Shown in pieces: positions 30,414 to 42,849 of a stretch of 64,000 bases of DNA. The translations under genes and the position numbers were made by a program. This DNA comes from Massariosphaeria phaeospora. Its lineage: Eukaryota > Ascomycota > Dothideomycetes > Pleosporales. The notes below the pieces were generated by a model. That model was given only the letters and a program-made list of their open reading frames with translations. It did not search any database and had not been told where the DNA came from. The stretch is taken from positions 248,001-312,000 of the forward strand of contig JAADJZ010000014.1 of the NCBI GenBank assembly GCA_011032825.1, given 5' to 3'. How positions within the stretch are numbered: the stretch's first letter is position 1; each line of letters opens with the position of its first letter.

Positions 30414-33400
30414 AGCACGAGATACAGACACCTGAAAAAGTATGGGTACGTGGGGTTGCAGATTTATCGGTAGGTAGCCGTAGGGTTGACCGTGGGAGAT
30501 GTCAGTGACATATGAGGAGTGTCTCTATGACCCACTTCACCACACTAGCATAGCATAGGCTCAGCCGATCCCTCGGGGAGGTTGCACGATCACACGCACG
30601 TTGTATATCACGACTAGACTACGATTCGATGTAGATATCTTGGACAGGTAGGACCTCCGCTAGCAGACAGGCGAGATAATGCTGAAGTAAAGATACCGTT
30701 CGATGCCCTTGTCTTGTGTCTTTCACTCGGCATCTGGCTCGTTTGCGTATCCGAACCCTTTTCACAAGGTCTTCTAGTCCGGCGAATCGTGCAATGTTTG
30801 CTGTATATGGCGCGGGGCAAAGTGTCCCTTGAGATCAAGTCAACACGCGCTGCGCAAATTGGTTCTTGAGATTAGGTTAAGATTCATTTGAGCTGCCTCT
30901 GTAAGTAACGGTCAGGGAAGGAGGCGACAAGGAAAATACCCCGAAGCGTGACCAAGGGGTTGGGGTAGACATGGTGATGGAGGTGTCGCTGCCTTTCGTT
31001 CTCAGCACCATCCATCCTCGCAATCCCCTCAACCGCTCGCCGCTCGCGTAGGATATGGTGCCGTCGGTGTTAAGTCAGACCATCGAGGCCGCCCCATCCT
31101 GAACCCCAGAGTTGCACCCAACAATGCGCTGGCAGCACCATCTCCGTCGTAGCAGTGCAGATGATTCGAAGCGTCGTTACCCAACCGCCCTGGACCACGC
31201 CAATGCACTCCCGAAGCAACTCTGACGCCTTCTTCACTGCCCCTCATCGCGCGCAACATCCGTAGCAAATTTCCCCAAGCCTGGTGTCAATATCAAACAT
31301 GTGTATGTTTCTGCCTCTAGTGCTGTCCTAATTCCAAGCACGTTTCTCTGGTGCGACCAGGACTGCCGCACGAGGGATCCTGATCGATAGTGCAGCGCTA
31401 CACAGCGTTAAGCCGATCTCTGCGATTGGCCTTGGCTAGTTTGATCGAGAATGACGAGCGACGATTATCAGTGATACGAAGTACATGATAAACTCCAGAT
31501 GAGCCCTGGTGAGGACCGCGGGGTTGAAACTTTTGTCCACGGCGAGGTGGGTGTGGAGGGCAACAGGCGGTGTCGGTCAGAGACAGATGATACTGCATCG
31601 TGATATTGGATTCCATCCCTAAATGTGGGGTCCAGCCTTGCCGATAGCATGTACCAGAGTTTTCAGTCAGTCTCACTGGACAAGTCGTGTAAGGTAGTCG
31701 TCCGGCAGCACCGTTATTGGACGGACTATCAAGTCTGTCTCGACGAGGCTGGGGCGCAATGGACGTTTTCGGCGAACCGCCCGAATGCTAAGGTAGACTC
31801 GTCGCTCAAAACAATCTATGTGGCTCAGTTATTCAGGTCAGTTGACACGATTCCGTCAGTCGTTGTCCTATGAGGAATCAGGAGTGTGATCGTATGTGGA
31901 ATCGTGCAGCGATGGCGTTTAGTGAGGATACGCGCCCAGGGAAAAACGGACTTCGACGTTGAAAGTAAGTGACGACCAGTATGGCTGTGCCGCCCCAATA
32001 CTGCCTCGCCGCGAGTAAACTGTCACAGAACCGTGTCTTGAGCAGGCAAGGAGCCAATGAGACCACAAAGTGGTGGGTATTTTGCACGCCGCAGCTTTGC
32101 AGCGGAGAGGATTAGGCTGTGCGACAGTGATAACGGATGGTACGACGTTTAACGACGCATGCGAAGCGAGGCCGCTCTCGAAACGCAGCTGCGCTGCCCG
32201 AGCAATACTGAATATAGGCGTGGCTTCGGAATCTGGAGTGAAGTTGTGTTTGTCCAACCGGACTGTTTCAATTGTCGTAGCTGACTGGGTGTAGCCTTAG
32301 ACATCTGACTACGCTGACGAGTAGTGGTCGGCGCAGACTCGTGACAAAACTCCGGACGGAGCTTCGTCGAGCCTTGGGGGTTACCAGATCAAGGAGAGCG
32401 GATTGAGCAAATAGAAGCCACAGTGAAAGACCTAGCCGTGTGCAGCTGAGGGTGACAGACCGAAACAGCTGCTCTCTTGCGGCGGCCACTCCCTATAGGA
32501 TCTCAAGCCTCTGAGTCGATTCTAGTGGTCAGCGCTCTTGTTTTCCCACCTACTGGCAGTACCCGCAGGCTACTGCAGGTACCTGGCTGTGATGGCCGTG
32601 CAGCAGCGAGCTTCGGTCGGGTGTAGCCGCCCGTGTGCGTGGGTTCAACCGCCAACATGTCGGCAGCGCGTCTTTAGTTGCGGCGTGATTGAGCGTCGTG
32701 GTGGCACGGTGGCAGTTCACGGTGCGCCTGAATAAGGATAGAGATAGTGGAAGCAAAGTGCGAGTGCGCTGGATGTCGTGGAGAAAGGCACGGAGAAGGC
32801 TGAGGCGAGTCTCCGGAATCGGGTGCAGCCGTCGGCCCGAGCGCCGCTTACCTGTACTAGCAGGTCACCACAACTCAACACATCAGACCTCCATGGCTTC
32901 TGCACATCTCCCGTCATGACGGATCGCTGACCACCAGTTCGAAGGGAACCATGTCAAACTTCTCGAATGTAGCCGCTCATTCGATCGGCTGCTTGTCGCT
33001 ACGCCCATGTCCAGCCACTCATCACATGGCGCCGAACCAGGCCTGTCCTGGCGTCTTGCCACGCTCGCTGTCTTGAGGGAAGTCCGACACGAGGGGCCTC
33101 AGTTCGCTTTTCCACAGTCCGAATGGCTGAGGTCCGCTTAACAGTTTCTCAAAGAAGCAGATTTAACAGAGATCCCAACTTGGACTTCAGCTTCGCCGCA
33201 CTGACGCGCTCGCTGACCTCGTGGGCCTGGCTGGAGCTGGATCTGCAATCGTCGGGCTCCTTCGCCATCGTCAAGCAATTCGTGTCGCAATTCTCGATGG
33301 GGAACAAGGCATGTTGCATGCGTCGTTGGGTCCATGTTCGCCTTATTAGCTCCCTGCTGCACCTGTGCTCGAATGGGATCTAGCTACGCGATTCGACATG

Positions 33401-34090
33401 TCATTGGTACGCATCCCCGCTGTCTGGAAACGGCCGCCACGCGGGGTTCAGAAAAAGCTCACAGGTGCGAGGGTATTGATCCTCTCGGGGTCTAAGATCG
33501 CAAAGCATGCCCGTGCCTAACTTGGAGTACTATGTCACAGGCCATCGACCGTGTTTTAGACGAGTGATCGTCTAGCTCTACAATATCTTATACTCATCGG
33601 TATCTCTAGTACCCAGGAACTACAATCTACAACTATCGATATATACGACCCTAATTTCGAACATCGACCCCAGCCACTTGCCCACGTTAAAAGTCCGTCC
33701 GTCCAACCACAACGTGCGCCTACCGGGGTAGTAGGCCGCGCCGAGTCCTAAGAGATCAAACGTCGCTTGAAACTGGGTTAGTGCGAAGATCAAACCTGCA
33801 TTCTTTCACGCATGGTCCGTCCCCCTCTCGAGGATTCACGAGCAGGCATCTTGCGCTAGACCCCTCCAGCGGCACAGGTGTGTCCGCCCAGAGTTTGACG
33901 TGCGGTCGCTCTCGGGACCACACCCGTATCACAGCCTAGTTAGCCGCTGCCTTACTGGGCCATAGTCTCCACCGGAAGTCTGCCTTTAGATCCTGTGCCC
34001 CGGCTTTAATTGCGGACCATCCCACCTCTTTTAAGGGCTGGTCAACTTCACCAGTGTGTGTCCTTTCGTTCTACAGTCGGAGATGCCCTC
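30414..34090. other. 3.7-kb gene-free stretch
   Basis: Only short unsupported frames on either strand. No transposase, reverse-transcriptase or repeat boundary recognised. Base composition is more even than in the flanking genes. It may be degraded sequence of unknown origin. Confidence 0.45.
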
Positions 34091-35628
34091 ATGGATCTCC
34101 CAGTGCGACCAACACCTCCGGTTTGTTCCTCTGTTCAATGGATCATTCAAATAATAAACTAACAGTCACAGGGTGTCACCGCCAACTTCGACCACCCGGA
34201 GTTCCTAGGCTTGTCGGTGCTAGTCACGGCAGGAATATGCCTTCCTCTAGTTCTTCTTTTTGCAGCTGTGCGTCTCTACGTCCGGATAGCTGTTTCTAAG
34301 GGGTGGAAGCTTGAAGATTGTAAGTACCTAGTACACAAGCTACTAGCATCAACTAATGATGATTAGATATCTTCTGTTTGAGCTGTGTACGCTTCATCAA
34401 ACTCTTATACTGGATTGAGACTGACTGTTGTGAAGCCAGCTGGAATCGCATTGATGGCGTTTTCCATATCGCGTAAGTCCCACTATCACCAGTTCAGAAA
34501 TTATACTGACCCTTTAGTCGTACTCACTAAACCTAATGCCTACCACGCCTGGGACGTGAGGGAGGGTTCAATGACCAAGAATGCCATGGTGGTGAGTTGG
34601 GCAGATTCACCGTCTCGCACACTCGCTAACAGGCATACAGCATTTCTTGACATTCTCAGTCATCCTTGGGCCTGTTCTCTGGCTAATGAAACTTACGTTG
34701 TTCTGCTTCCTCCTCCAAGTCTTTGGATCAGTCCGTTGGCTCAAGAACTGTGTCTGTATTGGCATTGTAGTAACCGGGCTGGGTTTCGCTAGCCACACCA
34801 TAGTAGCCACGATGGCCTGTGGACCTCGACCAGATTCCAAGACCGACTCGTACCTCAACGGCCTCAACCGAAAGGAGTGTACTAGCCCAACAGGGGTATA
34901 TGCCATTACGAGCATGCTTGCTAGCATCTTCAACGCTCTTAGCGACCTTTACCTGGTTGTACTTCCTCTCCCACTGATCTCGCGTCTTGATGTCACTGCC
35001 AAACAAATGCATGGGGTTCGTTCAATTTATGTTTTTGGAGTATTGTAAGTAGCACCAAACTTGTTCTCCCATGCACGATATGCTGACATTTCGGTCCAGT
35101 GCCTGCCTCTGCGGTTTCCTAGGCTTCGGCTATCGTGTGAAGTCGTGGGAGACTACGGACTTCACAGGCGCACAGATCCCTATCTACGCCTCAGTGTAAG
35201 CGCTAGCCCTACTCTACAGTCTCACCTAGCTGACCTTCTTTCTAAGTATACTAGAGATATCGCTTGGACTTATCATACCCTGCATGCTTTCGGTGCACAG
35301 ACTGTGGTACCACGCCACCTACCCGGACATCACAGATACGACCACAATCGGGACACCTGACATGCGTCTTATGAGCCCTGCCTCAAGCAGGATACCTTTC
35401 TCTCCGCCTGACAGCCGAGCCACATGGCACAAGACCCATCACAACATTGACGAACTCCCATACCGAAAAGCCTCAATTCGCCACTCCCCTGACGATCTTC
35501 GTTTCAAAGCTCTACCCTCGACCCCGCTGCCCGTGGCACTCCCGGCGACACCTCAGACACCAATGTCCCCGAAAACACCGAATAGCATGCGGAGCATGCA
35601 GCTGCCGATTATGTTCCAGCCATTCTAA
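34091..35628 (+). CDS. SAT4-type fungal integral membrane protein (rhodopsin-like domain), copy 1, intact
   Basis: Eight exons: 34091-34120, 34172-34319, 34367-34384, 34440-34472, 34518-34591, 34641-35044, 35100-35195 and 35247-35628; 394 residues with all phases consistent. It starts MDLPVRPTPPGVTANFDHPE, typical of the family, then seven TM segments, the first around LSVLVTAGICLPLVLLF. Conserved features include AYHAWDV, PVLWLMKLTLFCFLLQVF, a Cys-rich loop region (MACGPRP ... CTSPTG) and ALSDLYLVVLPLPLISRL. The C-terminal ~90 residues are a Pro/Ser/Thr-rich cytosolic tail. SAT4-type proteins are poorly characterised plasma-membrane proteins often found in metabolite clusters. Exons 3 and 4 are only 18 and 33 bp. 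Confidence 0.85.
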
Positions 35629-38519
35629 TCAATACGCCGTTGTCCTACGGAGTACACTACTGCGAGCTGGCATCACACATACGATTATCTTTTCTCTGTA
35701 TGATTTTTAATAATAAGAAGGCAACGTGGCTTACATTGGTCACCGATTGGTCGGATCCGATGCACCACATCGGGCCCCACAACTTCAGCCTCGCAGGCGC
35801 CGGCGGCATACCACTCATTTTCTTTTTCGCAGAGTGGCGCAGAGCGCCCGGATGGAGTGAACAGGACACTCTTTTGATTTTCGATTATACCCAGGGGAGG
35901 AATGACGCACGGCACAGGACACTCATTTGTTTCAATTATACCCAGGGAAGAAAAGGCACGACACAGGACACTCATTTGATTTTCAATTATACCCAGAGGG
36001 AGGGAACCCTTGACATCCCGGTTTGGTGTTTGGTGGTATAGACTAGAAATGATTACGACGTCACGATCACTAAGGACTTTTCGCGCTTGCAAGAAGTTTA
36101 TTGTCTAAGTCCACTGCCATGATTCACTCGACGACTTGGGATTCGGACTCGAGCAGCAGTTTCGGGTCACTAGACTACACACAAACTACGCCCTAGTTGT
36201 GCCTCTGCTCGGACTTGACTATGTTCGTTCAAATACGAGAAGGGAACTGCCGTGAATTTCTAGCTTCTCGTTGAATTAAACACCTTAACCACGCCCACAT
36301 TACTATACTCCTTCCTGTGTAAAAATTGCGACCTATTACCGTAGCGGGATTAGCGGGGTTACCACATAGCGCACCCCCATCTATCAACCACCACAAAATC
36401 CACAATCTTCCTCCCGACAACTCACCACCACATGTCCCACCCATCCCATCTTCGTCAACCGGGCGCCGGACAATCCCCCTCACCCACGCGACGGCCCCCG
36501 TTTTAAGCTTATCCCTCCTCGCCCCAAGTCCGATACTCCCGCCAGGTACACGAGCCAGGTGCGCACGCACCAGCCTCTCAAACGCAGAATATTCGAAGCC
36601 TGATAGAACCTTACCGGTGGACGCAACGCGACGCTTCGCTTCTGTGCGCCTTTCTTTCTGTTGTTTTCGCATCGGGAACCGGACGGGGGCTTGCGTCACG
36701 GATATGACGCGAAGAGCTGGGGTGCGACTGGTGCTGGGAGTGGTGCTGTGACGCGACGATCCCTTTTGCGGGCTTTGCGTGGTGTGCTGTAGTGGAATAC
36801 GAGCGAGTTTCGACACACGACGAGCAGGCGGAAACTTCACGGAGGAGGACCTAACCTACCTCATAACGCGAGATCGCCATGTTGAGGCTGAGAACCTGAG
36901 GTGCCGTGCAGCAAAACGCAGCGCACGTGGAGTGATCCGGTATTCTCAGCCGCATCGCTTGCCTATCCATCCTGCCCTACTCTTCGGTTCACCTGCTGGT
37001 GTTCCGGTTTGGGAATCTGCATGTCTGCACGATGGGGAAGGTCGGGAATCACTCGATCCCTGTTGGGCACGTTGCGGGCGATCGATTGCGCCATTGTGGG
37101 AAGCATCAGACGATCTACAGTACCCGTGTCGGACCCACAGACCGGGCGGCCCACGTAGTGATCCGAGGGCCGGGGCCCGTGGGAGCTGGGATGGGATGGG
37201 TATGCTACGGCACCTATGCCAAGAGAGAGGGATTGGGGGCAAGCGAATGTGGAGGATCAATAGGATTGTGTTGTGGATCACGAGACGTGGGAGGATGGAT
37301 AGGCTTGGGGTGGGTGGAGAAGATCGCTGAGACACTGGGGACTAAACTTGCTCGGACTATTCTCGTTCTCCTCCTTCTTCCTTTGGCATCTCGGTCGCTG
37401 ACTTCTGTACTACAGGGCACAAAATACGATACCACTCGCAACCTCGTCCGCGAAAGATCCGCGGCTTCATGGAATCTATTGCTCTTTCCACTTTCTCTTG
37501 TCCCCAACCTCTATTCTTCTCACACCCCTGATTGAGACTTCAGCACGTGGGACAGAAATTACACTTCCCAACGCAGCATGCAGCGCGCAAGAGATACACA
37601 TAGAGTGGCCGTCAGCTCCATAGCAAGTCCGACTCCAACGGACACACGTCTTCACGCACGCCCACTTCCTCTCCACGCCTCCGTTTCGCCCTTTGCCATT
37701 CTCTCTTCGCTACTACATACAAGTGTACACGCACGCCCTCTCGCGCACTCGTTTCAAAGAGCCGGACATCTAGCAACGGGAGTTGCCAAGACATAAACTT
37801 AGTGTCATTCCATGTCAAGACGTTTGATCAGGCTGCGTAACATCTGCCTGGCGGTTTTGTTTGCGCATGCGGTTGAGTTTGTTTCTCGCAGTTGCTTATC
37901 TTGTGTTTCTTGGGAAGACGATTTTCTTATCGCTCGTTTCAGGATGCGTATCGTGTCGATGTCGCGGCCAAGATCTGTGACGCGTCACTTCGGCTTCGCT
38001 GGGGCTCCCGGTTCTTGGGCTTGCAACATATGGGTCTAAGCTCATATGGGTCCAATGCAGCTATACCATCGTGGAGAAAAGCCCGGTAAGAATGCTCAGG
38101 AAGTTACCGCGTGCGGACGACGATCACAACGTTCAAAGAGGCCTTGACCGAGCTCTCACACCTTACCATCAGCATAGTCACTCGATGTGATACCCAACCC
38201 ACCGCATCAACGTTCACAAGCATCACATGAAGTCATCATTCAGTATAGTTCGAAGCAATGAAGTCAATTCGTAAACGCTACGAATACGCAGTGCTAAGTA
38301 GCACACCCTGAAACCATAAACGCCAACTGCCTGCGCCGTTTCGAGTATTCATAGTGCCGAGTCGGCTGAAGCTTCGATGGAAGAATGCTAGAGAAAAGCC
38401 GAGGCGTATGCGGTGGACGTCGAATGTTGGATGTTGGCGACGAGGATCCTTGTCGGATAAGTGGAGTCGACGAACGGCCAGTTGAGGTGCTGCTCGGACC
38501 GATAATGAACACTCCCGCC
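35629..38519. other. 2.9-kb gene-poor stretch
   Basis: It contains the three-unit repeat at 35861-36002. Several open frames of 100-200 codons at 36229-37535 overlap on both strands, have no recognisable domains and are not annotated. The 3' end adjoins the damaged M35 gene. Confidence 0.45.
35861..36002 (+). repeat. Three-unit tandem repeat, ~50-55 bp unit
   Basis: Three successive units share CAGGACACTC(A/T)TTTG, then TTTCAATTATACCCAG, then a G/A-rich spacer ending in GCAC(G)ACAC. Unit spacing is about 50-55 bp. Confidence 0.8.
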
Positions 38520-39255
38520 TTACATCGTTGCTGAGAGAAGGAATTCGTCCCACGGATATGTTTCACAGTTGTCCATGACAGCTGCGCAAATGTCAGTGCA
38601 ACTCGACGTCTAGTTAAGCACTTTGGTACTCACCCATGGCAAAAAGCCTGTACGAATCCGCGTTTTCGACACTATGCGCTGTATCCAAGTCGAGGGATAG
38701 TGTGTACCCATAAGCATGGTCTTTTGTACCTGCGATATCCCGCAAATGCGTCATCTCGTGGATTACAATCCCGACCTGGTCATACTCGTAGCAGTCGTTG
38801 GTGACTATAAGGTGGTCAAAAGTCTTTGAGCAGTACCAAATCTCATCTGCTGCGGTCACATATGCAGACGCCCCTAGTCCGCAAAACCCAGGGTCAGACT
38901 CGGATTCACAGTATTGTTTGGAGATTCCAGGCTCTGCGAGGATGCATTCGGCAGCGACCTTGAGAAATACTAATTCCACGTGTTCTCGCACAATTTGCGA
39001 ATCGTTTTTGAAGAATTCAATCAACCTGGGAGAGGCGTGATATGCGGCATCTGAAGCTTTCCGGGCAAACCCCCTGGCGGCTTCTGCAGCTAGAGTCAAG
39101 GACTTCCGTTGGCTTTCGGAGCATCCAGATTCCGCTGATATTTCTGTTCTTTCCACTTTCTTGAGAAAGGCGTCGCGGGATACGGTGGCTTCGGTGGCAT
39201 TGATGTGTGCAGAGACGGAGTTGCTCCTTCCATCTTTAGGCCGCACGGAGAACAC
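38520..39255 (-). pseudogene. Deuterolysin-like M35 metalloprotease, 5' truncated
   Basis: Two exons: 39255-38634 (open from at least 39255) and 38581-38520. The zinc site is complete: VIHEMTH (HExxH) and GTKDHAYG, the aspzincin GTxDxxYG motif with the third ligand Asp. ENADSYRLFA and several paired Cys (GCSESQ, AECILAEPG, QYCES, GFCG) fit the family. What is missing is the front: the frame has no ATG before the catalytic site, no signal peptide and no prodomain. The upstream sequence instead runs into the dioxygenase stub at 39399. Deuterolysins are secreted with a prepro region, so this copy is probably non-functional, although an unrecognised 5' exon cannot be excluded. Confidence 0.72.
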
Positions 39256-39398
39256 CGGCTACTGTGCGGCGAAATCACCTGCATGCGGCGCAGCAGAATG
39301 CCCTTAAGAGGACCTCACAACAGAACGTCAGCCTCGAGACACCTCAAGAATCTCACACAGCTAACGTGCCCTTCCATATCAGTAAGACATATCCAAAG

Positions 39399-39659
39399 AT
39401 GAGTGTAACCTCCCAATCGCCATTTCCGGAGTTTCCCGCGAACCTGCCAACGCTGTCACCCAAAATTCTCTCTTTCCAGGAGCTCAAGGATGGTCATAAA
39501 GGTGCAACGAAGAAATCTTTCGATGTCTACATCTCATCGGGCCTCTTCCTGCTTGACCTGACCGACTCGGCCGAAGGGATGAATCTGCAGAGCCAAGCAT
39601 ACGAGATCCAAAAGCTCAGCGAGGAGATCTTCAACTTAGACCTCGAAGAGAAGCAATAA
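39399..39659 (+). pseudogene. 2OG-Fe(II) dioxygenase N-terminal stub (copy A)
   Basis: The 86-residue frame matches the N-terminal domain of isopenicillin-N-synthase-like oxygenases: KSFDVYISSGLFLLDLTD, then LSEEIFNLDLEEKQ. It stops at two adjacent TAA codons exactly where copy B (39969-41068, opposite strand) continues EEKQRYSMLNG. After the stops a few codons still resemble the family (SILNGV), then similarity is lost. The catalytic HxD...H core is absent. This is a broken, inverted paralogue of copy B. Confidence 0.7.
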
Positions 39660-39968
39660 TAATCCATCCTCAACGGCGTCTATCAACCCTGCTTCTTTCT
39701 ACCCTACACAAAACTTCAACCTCTGCAGCCAAAAGATTGTACAGGCAAAGAGGATACCCGTAAGACGTGTACGATGCACGTCTCAGTTACGTAACCCATA
39801 TATCAAGCATCGCGGCTCTACCCCTCGTCAAGAGCATCAGGTTGAACCTGAAAAGAGTTAACTGATGATATTATTCAAGATTACTGTGGTATGTCAAGAC
39901 CCTGGAGACTCAGTACCCGGCCTTTGAGCACGAGGTCAACCCATCAGCGGGTCAACTTACTTAACTTC
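39660..39968. other. Spacer between inverted dioxygenase copies
   Basis: About 310 bp, no gene seen beyond the first ~20 bp of residual similarity to the dioxygenase. Confidence 0.4.
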
Positions 39969-41068
39969 TTACTTCAACCCCTTCGTCTCCCACCCAGGAA
40001 AATTGGCGCGCTGATCCTTTTGCACCTGCGCCGCCTTCATGCGAGTCCTCACCCACTCACCAGCTGTAATATCGCCCTCCTCTTCACCATCGTCCAGTTG
40101 TGGTATCAGCTTGCTTCCTTCGAGCCTTTTCATGAGACAAGCATCCTCGGGTCTGGTGAAGTATGCAAGCGAGTATCGCGTCATCTTCGACTGCTCTCCC
40201 GGCGCATATGTGACGCGATGCATTGGGCTCTTGAGTAAACCGTTGGAGAATTTCTCCATCGCATCTCCAAGATTTATGATTGCACATCCCGGGCCAGGCT
40301 TGACCCAGAGCCAGTTCTGTTCTTCAGGTTCCTTCCCCGCTGGCAGGATTTGCAACCCGCCTAGAACGTTGAACAGTACTGTCACGCTCCCATAATCCGT
40401 ATGAGGCACCAAGCTTGTACGCTGATCTTCTTCTGGTTGGGGTAGGTACCGTATTTGACGACTCTGGTCAGAGGATGGTTGATCGATACGATGGCGTCCA
40501 CGGAAAGCGCCAACTGGAAGGCCGACCTGGTGCTCTAAGCAGTCGAAAACGGTCATTGAGAGGGTATGGCAGCTTCGAGCGAATGTTGCGAAGATGTGGC
40601 GGTTCTTGTTGACAATCTCCGGGGCCGGGAGAGCAGGTATAATCTCCAGCACGTCGTCCTTACTCATGCACCAGAACTCGCAACGATCTTGAGTCCCTTT
40701 GGAATCAATTCGACCAACTCCTGCACCTTTGTATCTTTATTGAATTAGCCAAATCTCAAGGGACATGGCTAATACATACCCCAGCACGGTTCCATTTAGC
40801 ATGGAGTATCGCTGCTTTTCTTCGATATCAAGCTCAAAAATAGTCTCACTCAACTGTAGCACTTCATCACCTTCTGAGCCAACTCTGTTCCTCTATCTGA
40901 GTCCCTCAGGTCAAGGAAAAACAGACCCGTCGAACAACAGGCCTCATAAAGCCGCTGGCTCTCTCCGATATCGTTGTCCAGAATTTTGCTTGAGGAAAGC
41001 GTCGGAACCTCTGCAGTCGGGAGATCAGACGGAAAGGGAGCATGAGAAGGGGGCGAATTGAAAAACAT
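39969..41068 (-). pseudogene. 2OG-Fe(II) dioxygenase, one frameshift (copy B)
   Basis: Exon 1 is 41068-40780 and exon 2 is 40734-39969. The N-terminal domain has SKILDND, CCSTGLFFLDLRDSDRG and, after a frame change, LSETIFELDIEEKQRYSMLNG. Exon 2 has YKGAGVGRIDSKGT and EFWCMSKDD. The catalytic core is complete: HTD in SLVPHTDYGSVT, the distal His in KSPMHRVTYAPG and the 2OG-binding RYS in MTRYSLAYF. Exon 1 is 289 bp, one base short of the length needed to join exon 2 in frame. The missing base lies near 40855-40870 (around ATGAAGTGCTACAG). Without it the frame ends after ~74 codons. The cause is a one-base deletion or a base-call error. Confidence 0.75.
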
Positions 41069-41551
41069 ATCGCAACGTTGACGATGACTGCCTTGAGAAA
41101 AGCACACTGAAATACCAAGAGACCCAGGGCGCAAGATGAGAATAATGACGGCGGCCGAGACATGAGTTTCACAAGCGGGGACGCCCCACCTCTGTCTTCC
41201 AATGGAAAGGGGCGATAGATTAACTGTGCCGCAGAGTTGCATGCGGTAACGGCAGGACATCTATGTGGGGCACGGACGTGTAACATGAATATCAACATAT
41301 AGGAAACGTAACATACCAACAGGTCGAAATTCCTATGCGCATGTGCCACACATTGAGATACACCAACACAGTCCGATCCCTCCTAACTCATTTCGTACTA
41401 CCCGAAGTGACAACAACTACGCCGCATTCGTTTATTGAAATGGCTTGTGGCGTCCTCTCTCAGATATTTTGGCACTCTCACGAATCTACCACTTGTCGGA
41501 TCCCATTAGATTTAGTCTCCTACAATTTTTACTACTGTTTAACCTATCACC
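41069..41551. other. Intergenic
   Basis: About 480 bp between divergently oriented damaged genes; no gene or repeat seen. Confidence 0.4.
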
Positions 41552-42849
41552 ATGGTTTCATCCGGGACGTCCTCCGGGGCCGTCGCATTGACTCCTCCGT
41601 CCAGCGGTGACATTACCCGTGGACCCGCGATCGTAGCTGTCGCGGCTACATCTTTGGTGGTGGCGATATTATGTGTGCTCCTTCGTTCATACATTCGTAT
41701 CCGCATGACAAAGACCTTCTGGTGGGACGACGGACTCCTCATTCTTGGCTTGGTATGTCTTTGCTTCTAGGCTTGGCCGTCAAGCTAATCAGATTTGAGC
41801 TGTTTTCCATTGTAGGCGTCATCTTCAACATCATCATGGTGAGTTACGGAGCCGGTCGCCACTACCTAGTACTATCTCTCCAAAGAGCAATCCGCCATGG
41901 TCTTGAAATACAATACGCTTTTTGCGGCAATGAACGTTCCCGGCGTCTGTCTGGTTAAGACATCCATCTTGGTGTTCATACTCCGACTGCAAGCTTCTAG
42001 AAGAATGGCTCTTACTGTTTATGGGCTGCTGCTCTACACTATCGTTGTGGGAGGTGGAATATCGATTTTCATGTGGGTCCAGTGCGTGCCATTCAACGCG
42101 CTATGGGATAAATCAGTCAAAGGCACATGCATATCAAGGGAAGCATATTCCAAAGTTAGTATTGCTCAAAGAGGTAAGCATTTCGTCCCATGGACTTTTC
42201 TTGCATTCTAGCATATGCATTGCTAACCTGTACCCTATAGTACTTTACAGCGCTCTCGATCTATTCATAACCTCACTCCCAGTCATGATACTTTGGAATG
42301 TTCAGATGAGAAGACGATTGAAAGTTGGAATATCCTTTTTGTTGAGTTTAGGTCTTGGGGCTACTGCATTTAACATCATGCGAGTAGTGATGCACAAGCA
42401 ACTCGCTGCATCTGATTTCACCTGTGAGTCCCCCAGTCTTGGTAAAATATCACACTAATATATCCACAGTCGATCTCTGGGGGGTTGACATCTCGGCCCA
42501 ACTAGAACAGAATATCTGTATCATCGCGGCTGCTCTTCCTACCTACCCACATCTCTTCAGAATCTGGGCCCGCAAGTTTCGTGAGAAGACTCAGAAGGAG
42601 TCTTCGAAGAAATCTGCCAACTTCATGATGCGGTCCTTCTCCCGACGACCACAAGCTGAGTCTGGCAAGAAGCATCCATACGACGATATCACAGACTTGA
42701 GCAACATTACCGTCCAGCGTGATTTTGAGCAGCGTAGTAGCCATGGGGAAATATTTACCGAACATGTCTCAGATGAACGAGATGTAAGCACTGGAGGGCA
42801 GGTCAACGTGGTCCATACTTCCTCTCAACCCCAGAAGTACGAGATTTGA
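41552..42849 (+). pseudogene. SAT4-type integral membrane protein, copy 2, with out-of-frame segment
   Basis: Exons: 41552-41752, 41816-42173, 42241-42423 and 42470-42849. Family features are ATSLVVAILCVLLRSYIRIR, FWWDDGLLILGL, MVLKYNTLFAAMNVPGVCLV, FMWVQCVPFNALWD and ALDLFITSLPVMILWNVQ. The Ser/Lys-rich tail follows. The segment 41816-41869 encodes VIFNIIMVSYGAGRHY, a family hallmark, but in a different frame from the exons on both sides. In the joined frame it contains TGA and TAG. Removing 41753-41869 as one 117-bp intron would restore an open frame but delete this conserved helix. Either the gene is broken by two compensating indels or splicing skips the segment. Confidence 0.68.

Noticed and set aside
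36229..37535. Several overlapping 100-200 codon frames on both strands
   Set aside because: They overlap one another antisense, carry no recognisable motif and have no intron structure; treated as chance frames in GC-rich DNA.
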